DNA of 64,000 nucleotides from CAVQGZ01 sp963712175 (GCA_963712175.1 CAVQGZ010000013.1:13795-77794); one strand, 5' to 3'; positions 25,405-35,766 are shown, counted from the first letter of the stretch. The notes: generated from the sequence alone by a model not told the origin. Program-made: numbers and translations.

Positions 25405-25441
25405 CCGCGGCCCCAGGCAGGCTCGCGGGAGCGGGCGGTCG

Positions 25442-26737
25442 CTACAGGAGGGGGCGGCGCACGATCGTCGCGTCTCGCGCCTGACCCACGCCGATCGCCG
25501 ACACCTGGGCTCCGCTCAGCTCCTCCAGCGCGACCACGTAGGCCTGGGCCGCTGCCGGCAGGTCGTCGAACGATCGCGCCCCGCGGATGTCGTCGTCCCA
25601 GCCGTCCAAGTACTCGAAGATCGGCCTGGCATGGTGGAACTCCGTCTGTGTCGGGGGCATCTCGTTGTGGCGCACCCCGTCGACGTCGTAGGCCACGCAG
25701 ACCGGGATGGTCTCGAAGCCGGTCAGGACGTCCAGCTTGGTCAAGAAGATGTCGGTCAGGCCGTTCACGCGCGTCGCGTAGCGAGCCACCAAGGCGTCGA
25801 ACCAGCCGCACCGACGGTCGCGGCCCGTGGTGACGCCACGCTCGCCCCCCACCTCGCGCAACCGCGCCCCGTCGGCATCGTGCAGCTCCGTCGGGAAGGG
25901 CCCCGCCCCCACCCGCGTCGTGTACGCCTTGAGGATTCCGATCACCCGATCGATGCGGGTCGGGCCGATCCCGGCTCCGGCGCAGGCCCCGCCCGCGGTC
26001 GGGTTGGACGAGGTGACGAACGGGTACGTGCCGTGGTCGACGTCGAGCAGCGTGCCCTGCGAGCCCTCGAGCAGCACCTGGTGCCCCTCGTCGAGGGCGC
26101 GGTTGAGCAGCAGCGACGTGTCGGCCACGAACGGGCGCAGCTTGTCCGCGTACGGCAGCAGGTCCTCGACCACCGAGTCGGCGTCGACCGCCCGCCGGTT
26201 GTAGACCTTGACCAGAAGCTGGTTCTTCTGGCTGAGGGCACCGGACACCTTCTGGCGCAGGATCGACTCGTCGAACAGGTCCTGGACGCGGATGCCGACC
26301 CGGTTGACCTTGTCGGCGTACGTCGGCCCGATGCCACGGCCGGTGGTACCGATCCGGCGGGCTCCGAGGAAGCGCTCGGAGACCCGGTCGAGTGCGGCGT
26401 TGTACGGCGCGATGATGTGGGCTGAGGCCGAGACCAGCAACCGGCCTGTCTCGACGCCACGCTTCTCCAGGCCGTCCAGCTCAGCGAAGAGGACCTCGAG
26501 GTCGATGACCACGCCGTTGCCGATCACCGATGTCGCACCCGGGGTGAGGATGCCCGAGGGAAGCAGATGCAGGGCGTAGTGCTCCAGTCCGGCACCGGTG
26601 TCGATCACCACGGTGTGGCCGGCGTTGTTGCCGCCCTGGTACCTCACGACGTAGTCGACGTCGCCACCGAGCAGGTCGGTGGCCTTTCCTTTGCCTTCGT
26701 CGCCCCACTGGGCTCCGACCAGGACTGTTGCCGGCAC
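25442..26737 (-). CDS. purA: adenylosuccinate synthetase
   Basis: 431-residue GTP-dependent enzyme that joins aspartate to IMP, the first step to AMP. Signatures: VLVGAQWGDEGKGKATDLL (P-loop), YQGGNNAGHTVV, the IMP loop RRIGTTGRGIGPTYADKV and the GTP-recognition LTKLDVLTG. GTG 26737 follows TAGCCT at 6 nt. The promoter overlaps the end of the upstream oxidoreductase gene, so read-through is also possible. Confidence 0.97.
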   Translation of the reverse strand: MPATVLVGAQWGDEGKGKATDLLGGDVDYVVRYQGGNNAGHTVVIDTGAGLEHYALHLLPSGILTPGATSVIGNGVVIDLEVLFAELDGLEKRGVETGRLLVSASAHIIAPYNAALDRVSERFLGARRIGTTGRGIGPTYADKVNRVGIRVQDLFDESILRQKVSGALSQKNQLLVKVYNRRAVDADSVVEDLLPYADKLRPFVADTSLLLNRALDEGHQVLLEGSQGTLLDVDHGTYPFVTSSNPTAGGACAGAGIGPTRIDRVIGILKAYTTRVGAGPFPTELHDADGARLREVGGERGVTTGRDRRCGWFDALVARYATRVNGLTDIFLTKLDVLTGFETIPVCVAYDVDGVRHNEMPPTQTEFHHARPIFEYLDGWDDDIRGARSFDDLPAAAQAYVVALEELSGAQVSAIGVGQARDATIVRRPLL

Positions 26738-26743
26738 CCGCGG

Positions 26744-26749
26744 AGGCTA
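26744..26749 (-). promoter_or_regulatory. -10 box, leaderless purA transcript
   Basis: TAGCCT (minus strand), 6 nt before the purA GTG; its last bases are the stop codon region of the upstream gene. Confidence 0.5.
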
Positions 26750-27724
26750 CCGAAGTCGCTCGGCCATGGCGTTACCCGCGTCCCGGCCCGAGAGCCAGGC
26801 CGCCTCTACTCGCGGACGCTGCGACCACCCGTCGCCGCACAGGGCGATGGTGTGCGACCCGAGCCAGTACGTCTGCGACCTGGGAGTACGGGGCTCGGCC
26901 GACCCCCACCGCTTCACCTCGACCCAGGCCGGTTCCCCGACGTCACCGAGCAGGCGCCGCACCTCGTCGAGAACGACGGGTACGACCGTGGACGGGTCGT
27001 CCAGGTGCGCCGCGGCCGTCTCATGCGTCGTGTGCACGACCAGCACCGGGGCACCGTCCCCACGACGGCGACCGTCGTCGACGACCAGCGACACCGGCGA
27101 GTCGTGGACGAACATCGCATCGAGCCCACGCCAGGTGCGCTCTGGGAACGCCGCGACGACGGTCACCACCGGCTGCCACGTCGGGTCCAGGACGTCGTGC
27201 ATCCCCAGCACCGCGGCGGCGTCTGCGTCCAGCAGATCCAGCGCCTGAGGGTCGGGCATCGCCAGCACGAGGGCTCGCACGGGACGACCGTCCAGGACGG
27301 GCGACACCTCGTTCACACCGACGCTGCCCACCTCGTGCTCCAGACGCACGTCGAGGCCCTCGGCAAGATCCTCGACCAGGGAACGCAACCCGTTCTCGGT
27401 CCCCCAACGAACCGGCCCGTCGGATTCGGTGACGGGTCCGGCCCCACCTCTGGAGACGGTGAAGGCATCTGTCCACGGGTGGGCCAGACCACGCGTGGCC
27501 CACGACTCGGCCAGCTCGGAGAAGGCCGCGCTGCGCACGGTGAAGTACGCAGCGCCCACGTCGATCGCGCGGTCCTCGCGGGTCCACCGGGCCATCCGGC
27601 CGCCGACGACGCGCCCGCGGTCAAGGACGACGACGTCGAACCCGGCGCCTTGGAGCTCGCGCGCGCATGCCACACCGCTGATCCCCGCTCCGACGACCAC
27701 GACGCTCGACTCACCGATGCTCAC
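26747..27724 (-). CDS. FAD-dependent amine-oxidase-like (renalase-type) oxidoreductase
   Basis: 325 residues. The FAD-binding Rossmann motif VVVGAGISGVACARELQGAG is at the N terminus, followed by GGRMARWTREDRAIDVGAAY and FTVR, the arrangement of renalase-like proteins; the C-terminal IALCGDGWSQRPRVEAAWLS is the second FAD-contact region. Members oxidise reduced or misformed nicotinamide or amine substrates, but the substrate here is unknown. GTG start. It reads toward purA, its stop overlapping the purA -10 box. Confidence 0.82.
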   Translation of the reverse strand: MSIGESSVVVVGAGISGVACARELQGAGFDVVVLDRGRVVGGRMARWTREDRAIDVGAAYFTVRSAAFSELAESWATRGLAHPWTDAFTVSRGGAGPVTESDGPVRWGTENGLRSLVEDLAEGLDVRLEHEVGSVGVNEVSPVLDGRPVRALVLAMPDPQALDLLDADAAAVLGMHDVLDPTWQPVVTVVAAFPERTWRGLDAMFVHDSPVSLVVDDGRRRGDGAPVLVVHTTHETAAAHLDDPSTVVPVVLDEVRRLLGDVGEPAWVEVKRWGSAEPRTPRSQTYWLGSHTIALCGDGWSQRPRVEAAWLSGRDAGNAMAERLR

Positions 27725-27734
27725 GCCCTCATCC

Positions 27735-29054
27735 TCACAGGTCGCTGACGTCGAGGGTCGTTCGACCGACCCACGTCTCGTCGTCGCGGTAGGCCTGCAC
27801 GGCGACCTCGGCCACGTCGGTGCCTCGCGGCAGCCAGACGGCAGTCGTGCGGGGGCCCTGGGCGACGATCTCGCCGTCGGCGGCGAGCAGCAGCAGGGCC
27901 GCGTCCGGCGGTGCCGTCGCCACGACGAGCAGGTCGCCGGCCGGCGAGCGCACCGCCCCCAGTGCGACCTCGTCAGGCCGAGTAGCCGGACGTGGTTGGG
28001 AGACGACGCGGGAGGTCCGGGACGGGTTCGAGCTGCCGACGGTGATGACGACTGGATCTCCCGCCCCTGACGGACGCACCTCCACCAGTGACGCGTGGCC
28101 GTTTCGCAGCGGAGTCATCCCGAGTACGGACGCGCTGCCCGAGCGACGGTCCAGCGCCTCCAGCGCGAGCTCGGCGTCCAGGTAGTCCTGTGGCAGGTCA
28201 TTGCGCAGCCGGCCCCACGCCGAGGGAACGAGCTGGACCGGAGCCGCCGTCGGGAGCAGCCGCTCCGGGTCGATCGCGGCCACCGTCTCCAAGCCCGGGA
28301 AGGCGCCCTTGGTACGCACGGAAGCGAGCACCGGTCCGCCGGGCGCCAGCCACGGCGTGTGCACCCAGGCGTAGGACAGGGCGTCCGCCCGGACCCCCAC
28401 CGTCTCGAACCGACTCACCTCCCGGCGCTGGAGCTCGATCCCGTCTCCGAGCAGGTCGGGGGCCGGGAGCACCTGGACGACGGAAGACCCTGGCTCCTTG
28501 AGAACCCCTTCGAGGTCCAGCCCTCCGCCATAGCTGAGCACGATGAAGGGGGGGTCGTCCTCGATCACCTGGGTGGCGGTCAGGATCAGCGACCCCGGGT
28601 TGGCTGACCCGGGGATCCGCGACTCGGTCACCTGCGCCACCCGGGCCTGGCCGTCGGCCCCGACAGCCTGCAGGAGCGCGGTGTCGACCTCGCCCACCGG
28701 GCCCGCCCAGAGCATGTGTACCTGTCCACCCGGGACGGCGGCGGCGGGGGCGGACGAACGCCACACCGCTGACGCCTGCTCCAGGAACTCCTCGCTGGCG
28801 GCCCACGGACCACGCCCCGGCCACGGCAGCAGCCGGGGGTCGTCCGGGGCCGGCAGCTCTGCCGGAGTCTGCTGCGCGGTTGGCTCGGCAGCCGGCTCGG
28901 GCCAGACGACCAGCGCCACGAGGACGGACATCAGCATGACAGCAACGGCGGCCAGACCCCGAGCGGGCAGCCGCCGACGTGGCTCCACCGGGTCGACGGG
29001 AGCCTCGTCGAGCAGGTCGACACTGACCCACTCATCCTCGACCCGGCTGCTCAC
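27735..29054 (-). CDS. membrane-anchored extracytoplasmic protein, paralogue B
   Basis: 439 residues: an acidic cytoplasmic head, a basic stretch (RRRLPARG), one transmembrane helix (about 32-50, AVAVMLMSVLVALVVW), then a ~390-residue beta-rich extracytoplasmic part. Shared patterns with the gene directly upstream (VWRSS / AWRSA, WAGPVGEVDTALLQAV / YAGVLDGPVVAALSSV, and similar endings) show the two are tandem paralogues. GTG 29054 lies 4 nt after the upstream stop; the ORF extending to 29510 would overlap the paralogue. No domain family is recognised and the function is unknown. Confidence 0.75.
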   Translation of the reverse strand: MSSRVEDEWVSVDLLDEAPVDPVEPRRRLPARGLAAVAVMLMSVLVALVVWPEPAAEPTAQQTPAELPAPDDPRLLPWPGRGPWAASEEFLEQASAVWRSSAPAAAVPGGQVHMLWAGPVGEVDTALLQAVGADGQARVAQVTESRIPGSANPGSLILTATQVIEDDPPFIVLSYGGGLDLEGVLKEPGSSVVQVLPAPDLLGDGIELQRREVSRFETVGVRADALSYAWVHTPWLAPGGPVLASVRTKGAFPGLETVAAIDPERLLPTAAPVQLVPSAWGRLRNDLPQDYLDAELALEALDRRSGSASVLGMTPLRNGHASLVEVRPSGAGDPVVITVGSSNPSRTSRVVSQPRPATRPDEVALGAVRSPAGDLLVVATAPPDAALLLLAADGEIVAQGPRTTAVWLPRGTDVAEVAVQAYRDDETWVGRTTLDVSDL

Positions 29055-29058
29055 GACG

Positions 29059-30296
29059 TCATTGTGGGCCTGCTTCCGCCCGCTCCGCGAGGGGAAGGAC
29101 CAGGCGTGCGACGACGGCGCCGTCCACTCCTTTGGCCAGGACCTGCACCTGCGGAGGCAGGGGAGGCGCGAGAACGACCGCGGTCGAACCGATCCCTTCG
29201 ACGAGCACGTCGTCCTCGTCACGAACCTCGATGCTCGAGATCGCTGGTGCGGCGGCTGCCAACACCTGGACTCGGCCACCGGCGCGAGGGGCGACGGCGG
29301 CTGCGAGGTCGCCGTCCACAACAGGAGCAGGCCCGAGGGTGGCCTCCCCGTCCGGGCCCGGAACCACGAGCAGGTGGCTGTACCACCCGGCTGTGGCGGA
29401 CTGGGTCTCCACGATGACCACCCGCCCCCCTGGCACGCGATCGTGGGCCAGCACCGCGATCCGCCCGTTCCCCTCAGGAACCACCGGATCGGCGTAGTAG
29501 GCGGCGTCATACTCGGCGGTGGTCAGGCTCACTCCCCCACGGCCCCACCTGGGATCGTCGACGATGACGGGCGCTGTGATGGGGAAGATGGCGGCGATCG
29601 ACACCGAGAAGACCCCACGCAGACCGCCGCGCAAGCCGTCGGAGGACCTCAGCCCGATCGTCGGGTCGCTGCCGTCGGGCCCAGACGGGACTGGTGCGGT
29701 GACACCGTCGGCGCCGACCGGTAGCGGAGTCCACAGCGAATCCTCCCGGCGCACGACGGTCGCGGCCGACGCCCCCGCGATCTCGGGGGCGAGCAGGACG
29801 CGGGGACCCTCCCCGGACGGGAGGGTCAGCCCAGGTACCGGGTCCGTCGTGCGGGGGCTCTCGACGTCGATCACCCGCCACCCGGAGCCAGCGTCGACGA
29901 GTGTCGCCACGACCTCGCGGCCCAGGGGGTCGACTGAGCTCAGCGCGGCGACAACGGGGCCGTCCAGGACTCCCGCGTACAGCGCGCGCACGTCTCGGCC
30001 CGGCGGGTCGAGAGAGCCGGACGCGGACGCCGACCGCCACGCGGTCTCCGCGGAGTCGACGAGCCCGACATCGTCGACCAGCGAGCCTCGCGCCGGCCAG
30101 CTGCCAACGGTCAGCGACTCCGGCGGTGGCCCCTCGGGCTCGGCGCTCGGCCACAGCAGCAGGGCTGCCAGCGCCAACGCGACGGCCCCGGCCAGCCCGA
30201 CGAGAAGTCGGGGGGACCGGGGCCGACGGCTGTCGTCCGGGGTGGACGCTGAAGTCGCGTCGAGGTCCAGCTCGACCTCGACAGCCTCGTCGTAGG

Positions 30297-30300
<4 letters not shown>
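29059..30300 (-). CDS. membrane-anchored extracytoplasmic protein, paralogue A (probable CTG start)
   Basis: 413 residues if started at CTG 30300, which forms a four-base overlap (CTGA) with the aldolase stop. From there the product has an acidic head (YDEAVEVELDLDA), a basic stretch (RRPRSPR), a transmembrane helix and an extracytoplasmic domain, exactly the plan of paralogue B. The first conventional start, TTG 30177, falls inside the membrane helix and would remove the topogenic signal; no ATG, GTG or TTG occurs between the in-frame stop upstream and 30177. Function unknown; the reading frame and stop are secure, the start is inferred. Confidence 0.7.
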
Positions 30301-31337
<1,037 letters not shown>

Positions 31338-31366
31338 GCTCGTGTGACCTCCGTGCGTGCGCGGAC

Positions 31367-31384
31367 GTTCGACGGATGTCGAAC
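31367..31384. promoter_or_regulatory. perfect palindrome upstream of fba
   Basis: GTTCGAC-GGAT-GTCGAAC: 7-bp arms, 4-bp spacer, in the 225-bp divergent gap between fba and ptsH. Possible operator. It is not a LexA box, whose half-sites point the other way. The rest of the gap holds only the ptsH promoter candidate. Confidence 0.45.
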
Positions 31385-31506
31385 AGGAGCGAGTCTTGCG
31401 CATCCGAGGCTTCGGCGCCATGGCTTCAGGCAGGTCGATGGCAGGGCTCGAGCCGCCGCTCGGCGCGGGTCTGGACGTCTGGCCCACGGGGCCCCAGCCG
31501 CGGCGC

Positions 31507-31512
31507 TAGCCT
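31507..31512 (+). promoter_or_regulatory. candidate -10 box of ptsH
   Basis: TAGCCT, about 50 nt before the ptsH GTG; the leader ends with AGGAGG (31551-31556). Confidence 0.4.
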
Positions 31513-31562
31513 GGGCCGCGCCGGCGGACCAGCCGGGGGATTCGATCGTCAGGAGGCCACCG

Positions 31563-31844
31563 GTGCCGGAGCGCAGCGTCACAATCGCCAGCAAGGTAGG
31601 GCTGCACGCCCGACCCGCCGCCATCTTCGTGAAGGCTGCGTCCGAGCAGCCGGCATCGGTGACCATCGTCAAGGTCGGCTCGGGCGCTGACCCTGTGGAC
31701 GCCTCCAGCATCCTCGGCATCATGACGCTGGGCGCCGAGTTCGGTGACGAGGTCGTCCTGTCCTCCACCGGTGACGGTGCCGAGGAGGCACTTGACGCAC
31801 TCGCCGCACTGCTGGCCAAGGACCTCGACGCCGAGGACGTCTAG
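31563..31844 (+). CDS. ptsH: phosphocarrier protein HPr
   Basis: 93-residue PTS phosphocarrier. His15 in KVGLHARPAA receives phosphate from EI and passes it to EIIA. SSILGIMTLG carries the serine equivalent to the regulatory Ser46 of Firmicutes HPr, though an HPr kinase is not usual in this phylum. GTG 31563 has a perfect AGGAGG 6 nt upstream, which fixes the start; longer frames on this strand are shadows of the aldolase gene. It converges on ptsI, 31 nt away. Confidence 0.95.
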   Translation: MPERSVTIASKVGLHARPAAIFVKAASEQPASVTIVKVGSGADPVDASSILGIMTLGAEFGDEVVLSSTGDGAEEALDALAALLAKDLDAEDV

Positions 31845-31875
31845 GCCTCCCAGACCTCGAGCAGTCGCGGCTGCC

Positions 31876-33546
31876 CTACAGGCCCAGGTCCTCCAGCACG
31901 CTGAGCGACGCCCGCACGGCGCTTCGAGCCGCCAGGGCGGTCGGCGCGTCGACCGCGACGTTGGCCAGGCGCCGGCACTCCGGCAGCGACGTCCGGCTCA
32001 GCACGGCAGCGACGCCGGCGATCGAGCGGGGTGTCATGGACAGGCTGGTCACGCCCAGCCCGACCAGCACCACGGCCAGCGCTGGGTCGGACGCGGCCTC
32101 GCCGCACACTCCCACCGGCCGGTCGTTCTCCCGACCGCCGGCAACGCTCTCTCTCACCATGCGCAGCACCGCCGGCTGCCAGGGGTCGTTCAGCGCCGCC
32201 AGCTCACCCATGAGCCGGTCGGCGGCCATCGTGTACTGGCCTAGGTCGTTCGTGCCCAAGCTGGCGAACATGGCGTGCTCGAGGATGTGGTCGGCCGTGA
32301 CGGCTGCCGCCGGGGTCTCGATCATGACGCCGGCCATGGTCAGGTCGTGCTTGGCGCACTGACTGACGAACTGCTTCGTCTCGTCGACGGTGCAGACCAT
32401 CGGCGCCATCACCCAGACTTCGGCCTGCTCGGCCTTCGCCGCCTGAGAGATGGCCTCCAGCTGCCCATCGACCACCTCGGGCGAGCGTTGGGCTGTGCGG
32501 TAGCCGCGCACCCCCAGGGCAGGGTTCTCCTCTTCCATGTTGGTGAGGAAGGGCAGGGGCTTGTCGGCGCCGGCGTCGAGCGTGCGCACGACCACCTTCT
32601 TGCCGGGGAAGCCTGCGAGCACCTGGCGGTACATCGCGACCTGCTCGTCGATGCTGGGAGCCTCCGGCCGGTCGAGGAAGCAGAACTCGGTGCGGAACAG
32701 GCCCACGCCCTGAGCGTTGGCCGCCACGGCGGCCGCTACGTCCTTGGCGTCGCCGACATTCGCCAGAAGCTGCACGGGGTGGCCGTCCGAGGTGGCTCCC
32801 TCACCGTCGAAGGAGAGCTCGATCGAGGCGGCCGCCATCACGCGCTCGATCGTGTCCTCATCCGGGTTCAGGCCCACGGTGCCGGCCGCGCCGTCGACGA
32901 GCACCACGGTGCCCTCGGCGATGTCGAGAACTCCCGGGGCCGCCACGACAGCCGGAAGTCCCAGCGCCTTGGCCAGGATCGCGGTGTGCGACGTGGGTCC
33001 GCCCTGTGCGGTGACGAGTCCAAGGGTCTTGGTCGGGTCGAGCGTCGCGGTGTCTGCAGGAGCCAGGTCGACAGCAGCCAGGACGAAGGGCTCGTCACGC
33101 ACCGGTACGCCCGGCGCGGGCCGTCCGGTCAGCACGGCGACGAGACGGTCCCGCACGTCCTGCACATCGCGGGCGCGCTCGGCCATGTAGCCGCCGAGCG
33201 ACTCCAGCATCCCAGCTACCTCCGCGGCGGCGTCCCACACGGCCCGGGCAGGCGCGGCGCCCTGCTTCGTGACCTTGCCCTTCGCCGAGTTCAGCAGCGT
33301 CGGGTCGGCGGCCATCATGGCCGTTGCTTCGAGCAGGGCCCTTCCCTCAGGGTTGGCGCTGGCAGCCCTCGTCTCGAGGTCGACCTTCACCGCGGCCGCG
33401 GCCGCAGAGATCGACTCCGCGGCCGTCTCCCGCTCTGCCTCGGCCAGCGCGGCGTCAGAGCTGGGCTCGCTGATGGGGTCCGGCATGTGGACGATCGGGC
33501 CGACCGTTCGGCCCGGGCTGACCCCGACCCCACTGATCTGCTGCAC
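31876..33546 (-). CDS. ptsI: phosphoenolpyruvate-protein phosphotransferase (PTS enzyme I)
   Basis: 556-residue enzyme that takes phosphate from PEP and hands it to HPr. The phospho-histidine is H187 in GGPTSHTAILAKALG; the PEP-binding barrel has FRTEFCFLDR, NPALGVRGYR, MIETPAAAVTAD and SLGTNDLGQYTMAADR. GTG 33546 has a GGGGAG-type site upstream. It lies 11 nt behind the EIICBB gene, so the two are probably cotranscribed, while HPr is encoded separately on the other strand. Confidence 0.96.
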   Translation of the reverse strand: MQQISGVGVSPGRTVGPIVHMPDPISEPSSDAALAEAERETAAESISAAAAAVKVDLETRAASANPEGRALLEATAMMAADPTLLNSAKGKVTKQGAAPARAVWDAAAEVAGMLESLGGYMAERARDVQDVRDRLVAVLTGRPAPGVPVRDEPFVLAAVDLAPADTATLDPTKTLGLVTAQGGPTSHTAILAKALGLPAVVAAPGVLDIAEGTVVLVDGAAGTVGLNPDEDTIERVMAAASIELSFDGEGATSDGHPVQLLANVGDAKDVAAAVAANAQGVGLFRTEFCFLDRPEAPSIDEQVAMYRQVLAGFPGKKVVVRTLDAGADKPLPFLTNMEEENPALGVRGYRTAQRSPEVVDGQLEAISQAAKAEQAEVWVMAPMVCTVDETKQFVSQCAKHDLTMAGVMIETPAAAVTADHILEHAMFASLGTNDLGQYTMAADRLMGELAALNDPWQPAVLRMVRESVAGGRENDRPVGVCGEAASDPALAVVLVGLGVTSLSMTPRSIAGVAAVLSRTSLPECRRLANVAVDAPTALAARSAVRASLSVLEDLGL

Positions 33547-33557
33547 GGTCCGCTCCC

Positions 33558-35495
33558 CTACATCAGCTTCTGCATCTCGGACTTCAGCGCCTCCGCACGT
33601 GGTCCGAAGATCGCCTGGACATTGTTGCCGACCTCGAGGACGCCGGCCGCACCGAGCTTCTGGATCGCGGCCTTGTCGACCTTGGACTTGTCGGCCACCT
33701 CGATACGCAGGCGCGTGATGCAGGCGTCGAGGCTGGTGATGTTGGTCTTCCCGCCGAACGCGCGGATGAGCTTGCCGGCCTCGGTGTCAGGCAGGTCGTC
33801 ACTCGTGCCGACCGGTGGCGCCGCGACGGGGGCGGCGGCTGGGGGCGGAGCGACGTCGCCCGTGGCGATGGCCGTCTCCATCTCACCCTTCAGCGACTCG
33901 GCCTTGGGGCCGAAGATCGCCTGCATGTTGTTGCCCACCTCGACCACACCGGCCGCACCCATCGACTTCAGCGCGGCCTTGTCGACCTTGGTCTTGTCCT
34001 TGACCTCGATGCGCAGCCGCGTGATGCAGGCGTCGTTGTTCACGATGTTGCCGGCACCGCCGAAGGCAGCGACCAGCTTGGCGCCGGTCGACGTCGACGT
34101 CGCCGTCGCCGTGCCCACGGCAGTGCCTCCGCTGCTCCCAGTGAGCTCGGCCTCCGCTGCTCCTACACCCGCGGCGGCCACCCCCTCGATGTCATCCTCC
34201 CGGCCGGGGATCTTGGCATCGAGCAGCTTGATGCCGAACCGGAACATGAAGTAGTACACGACGGCGAAGCCGAGCCCGACGAGCACCAGGATCCACCACG
34301 GTTGTCGGCCGGGTAGGACGCCGAACAGCAGGAAGTCGATGAGACCGCCGGAGAAGGTCAAGCCGATGTGGATGTTGAGGAGCTCCATGATCATGAACGA
34401 CAGCCCGGCGAACACCGCATGGATGATGAAGAGCAGTGGCGCGACGAACAGGAATGTGAACTCGATCGGCTCGGTGATACCGGTCAGGAAGGACGTGAGC
34501 CCCGCCGAGAAGAACAGGCCCGCGACGACCTTCCGGCGGTGCGTCTTGGCCGACTGGTACATCGCCAGCGCGGCGGCCGGTAGGCCGAACATCATGAAGG
34601 GGTACTTGCCGGTCATGAACGTCCCGGCCTGGAAGTCCGGGTACAGGCCGTTGGTCTGGTCCCGGCCGTCGCTGAGCTCCTGGAACCAGATGCGCTGGTC
34701 CCCGCGCACGAGGTCGCCGGCAGCCGAGGTGTACTCGCCGAACTCGTACCAGAAGATCGGGTACCAGACGTGGTGCAGACCGAACGGGATGAGCGAGCGT
34801 TCGATCAGGCCGAAGATGAACGCACCGGGCACTGGGTTGGCCAGCACGACCTCGGAGGCAAAGGTGTTGATGCCCTCCTGGATGGGCGGCCAGATGAAGA
34901 TGAACAGGGCACCGAGCAGCAGCGACATCGCGGCTGTGATGATCGGGACGAACCGCTTGCCTGCAAAGAAGCCCAGGGCCGGCGTCAGCTTGATCGTGAA
35001 GAACCGGTTGTAGCACCAGGCTGCCAAGATGCCGACGGCCAACCCCCCGAAGACACCGGTCTGCAGGCTCGGAATACCCAGAACCATCGCGTACCGGGTG
35101 TCGCCGGCGATGCCCTCGGCCGTCAGCCCCAGCAGCGAGCTGATGGAGACATTGAAGACCAGGTAGCCGACCGTGGCGGCCAGCGCGGCCACTCCGGCGT
35201 CGTTGGCCAGGCCGATGGCGACGCCGATGGCGAAGATGAGCGCCAGGTTGGCGAACACGATGTCGCCGGAGGACTTCATGACGGTCGAGATCGTCACCCA
35301 GGTGTCGTTGAGCAACCACGGGGCGATGTCGGTCAGCGTTTCCTGCTGCAGCCCCGCACCGATGCCCAGCAGCAGACCCGCCGCGGGCAGGATGGCGACG
35401 GGCACCATCAGGGCCTTGCCGATGCGTTGCAGGTAGCCGAACGCCGATGCCCAGATCGACTGCTTCGCTGGTGCGGTGTCTGTCGCCGCGCTCAT
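33558..35495 (-). CDS. PTS glucose/N-acetylglucosamine-type EIIC with two tandem EIIB domains
   Basis: 645 residues. The N-terminal EIIC membrane domain (about 15-430; FGYLQRIGKALMVPVAILPA, the substrate-site region FGLHHVWYPIFWYEFGEY, and GITEPIEFTFLFVAP) transports the sugar. Two EIIB domains follow, each with DACITRLRIEV: phospho-cysteines are C490 and C592, 102 residues apart, joined by an Ala/Pro-rich linker. The two copies remain very alike, indicating a recent or constrained internal duplication. ATG 35495 has AGGAGG 4 nt upstream. Sugar specificity (glucose versus GlcNAc versus maltose) is not certain. Confidence 0.93.
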   Translation of the reverse strand: MSAATDTAPAKQSIWASAFGYLQRIGKALMVPVAILPAAGLLLGIGAGLQQETLTDIAPWLLNDTWVTISTVMKSSGDIVFANLALIFAIGVAIGLANDAGVAALAATVGYLVFNVSISSLLGLTAEGIAGDTRYAMVLGIPSLQTGVFGGLAVGILAAWCYNRFFTIKLTPALGFFAGKRFVPIITAAMSLLLGALFIFIWPPIQEGINTFASEVVLANPVPGAFIFGLIERSLIPFGLHHVWYPIFWYEFGEYTSAAGDLVRGDQRIWFQELSDGRDQTNGLYPDFQAGTFMTGKYPFMMFGLPAAALAMYQSAKTHRRKVVAGLFFSAGLTSFLTGITEPIEFTFLFVAPLLFIIHAVFAGLSFMIMELLNIHIGLTFSGGLIDFLLFGVLPGRQPWWILVLVGLGFAVVYYFMFRFGIKLLDAKIPGREDDIEGVAAAGVGAAEAELTGSSGGTAVGTATATSTSTGAKLVAAFGGAGNIVNNDACITRLRIEVKDKTKVDKAALKSMGAAGVVEVGNNMQAIFGPKAESLKGEMETAIATGDVAPPPAAAPVAAPPVGTSDDLPDTEAGKLIRAFGGKTNITSLDACITRLRIEVADKSKVDKAAIQKLGAAGVLEVGNNVQAIFGPRAEALKSEMQKLM

Positions 35496-35728
35496 CGCCC
35501 CTCCTGGCCTCACGGGTGCGGGCGCGTCGTGCCGACACGTCCGTCTCGTCGCTCACCTGGCGTTCGAGACGGTAGTCCCCGCAGGCACTCCCGGGGCACA
35601 GATCAGACAGAACGCCGAGAAATCCGGACGTACGTGCCTCGTCGTCACGACGCCCGCTTACCCGGCGCGACGAAGACGCGCTGACTTCGTAAAGTGCCCT
35701 TCACCGGTACCCACACCCGACTAGACAA

Positions 35729-35743
35729 GGCGCTGTCAGCGCC
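35729..35743. promoter_or_regulatory. palindrome upstream of the EIIA gene
   Basis: GGCGCTG-T-CAGCGCC, perfect 7-bp arms, 12 nt before the AAGGAG ribosome binding site of the EIIA gene. Candidate operator or leader hairpin in the 271-bp divergent PTS gap; a -10-like TAAAGT lies at 35690-35695. Nothing else is recognised in the gap. Confidence 0.4.
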
Positions 35744-35766
35744 TCGTCACGCAGAAGGAGTCATCG

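Noticed and set aside
30177..30179. TTG as start of the first paralogous membrane protein
   Set aside because: It lies inside the membrane helix and would delete the basic and acidic segments that the paralogue keeps.
31367..31384. Possible LexA/SOS box
   Set aside because: The half-sites are in the reverse order (GTTCG...CGAAC) from the SOS consensus (CGAAC...GTTCG).
35715..35730. Possible DasR operator in the EIIA leader
   Set aside because: Only a TAGACAA half-site resembles the DasR element; the other half does not match.
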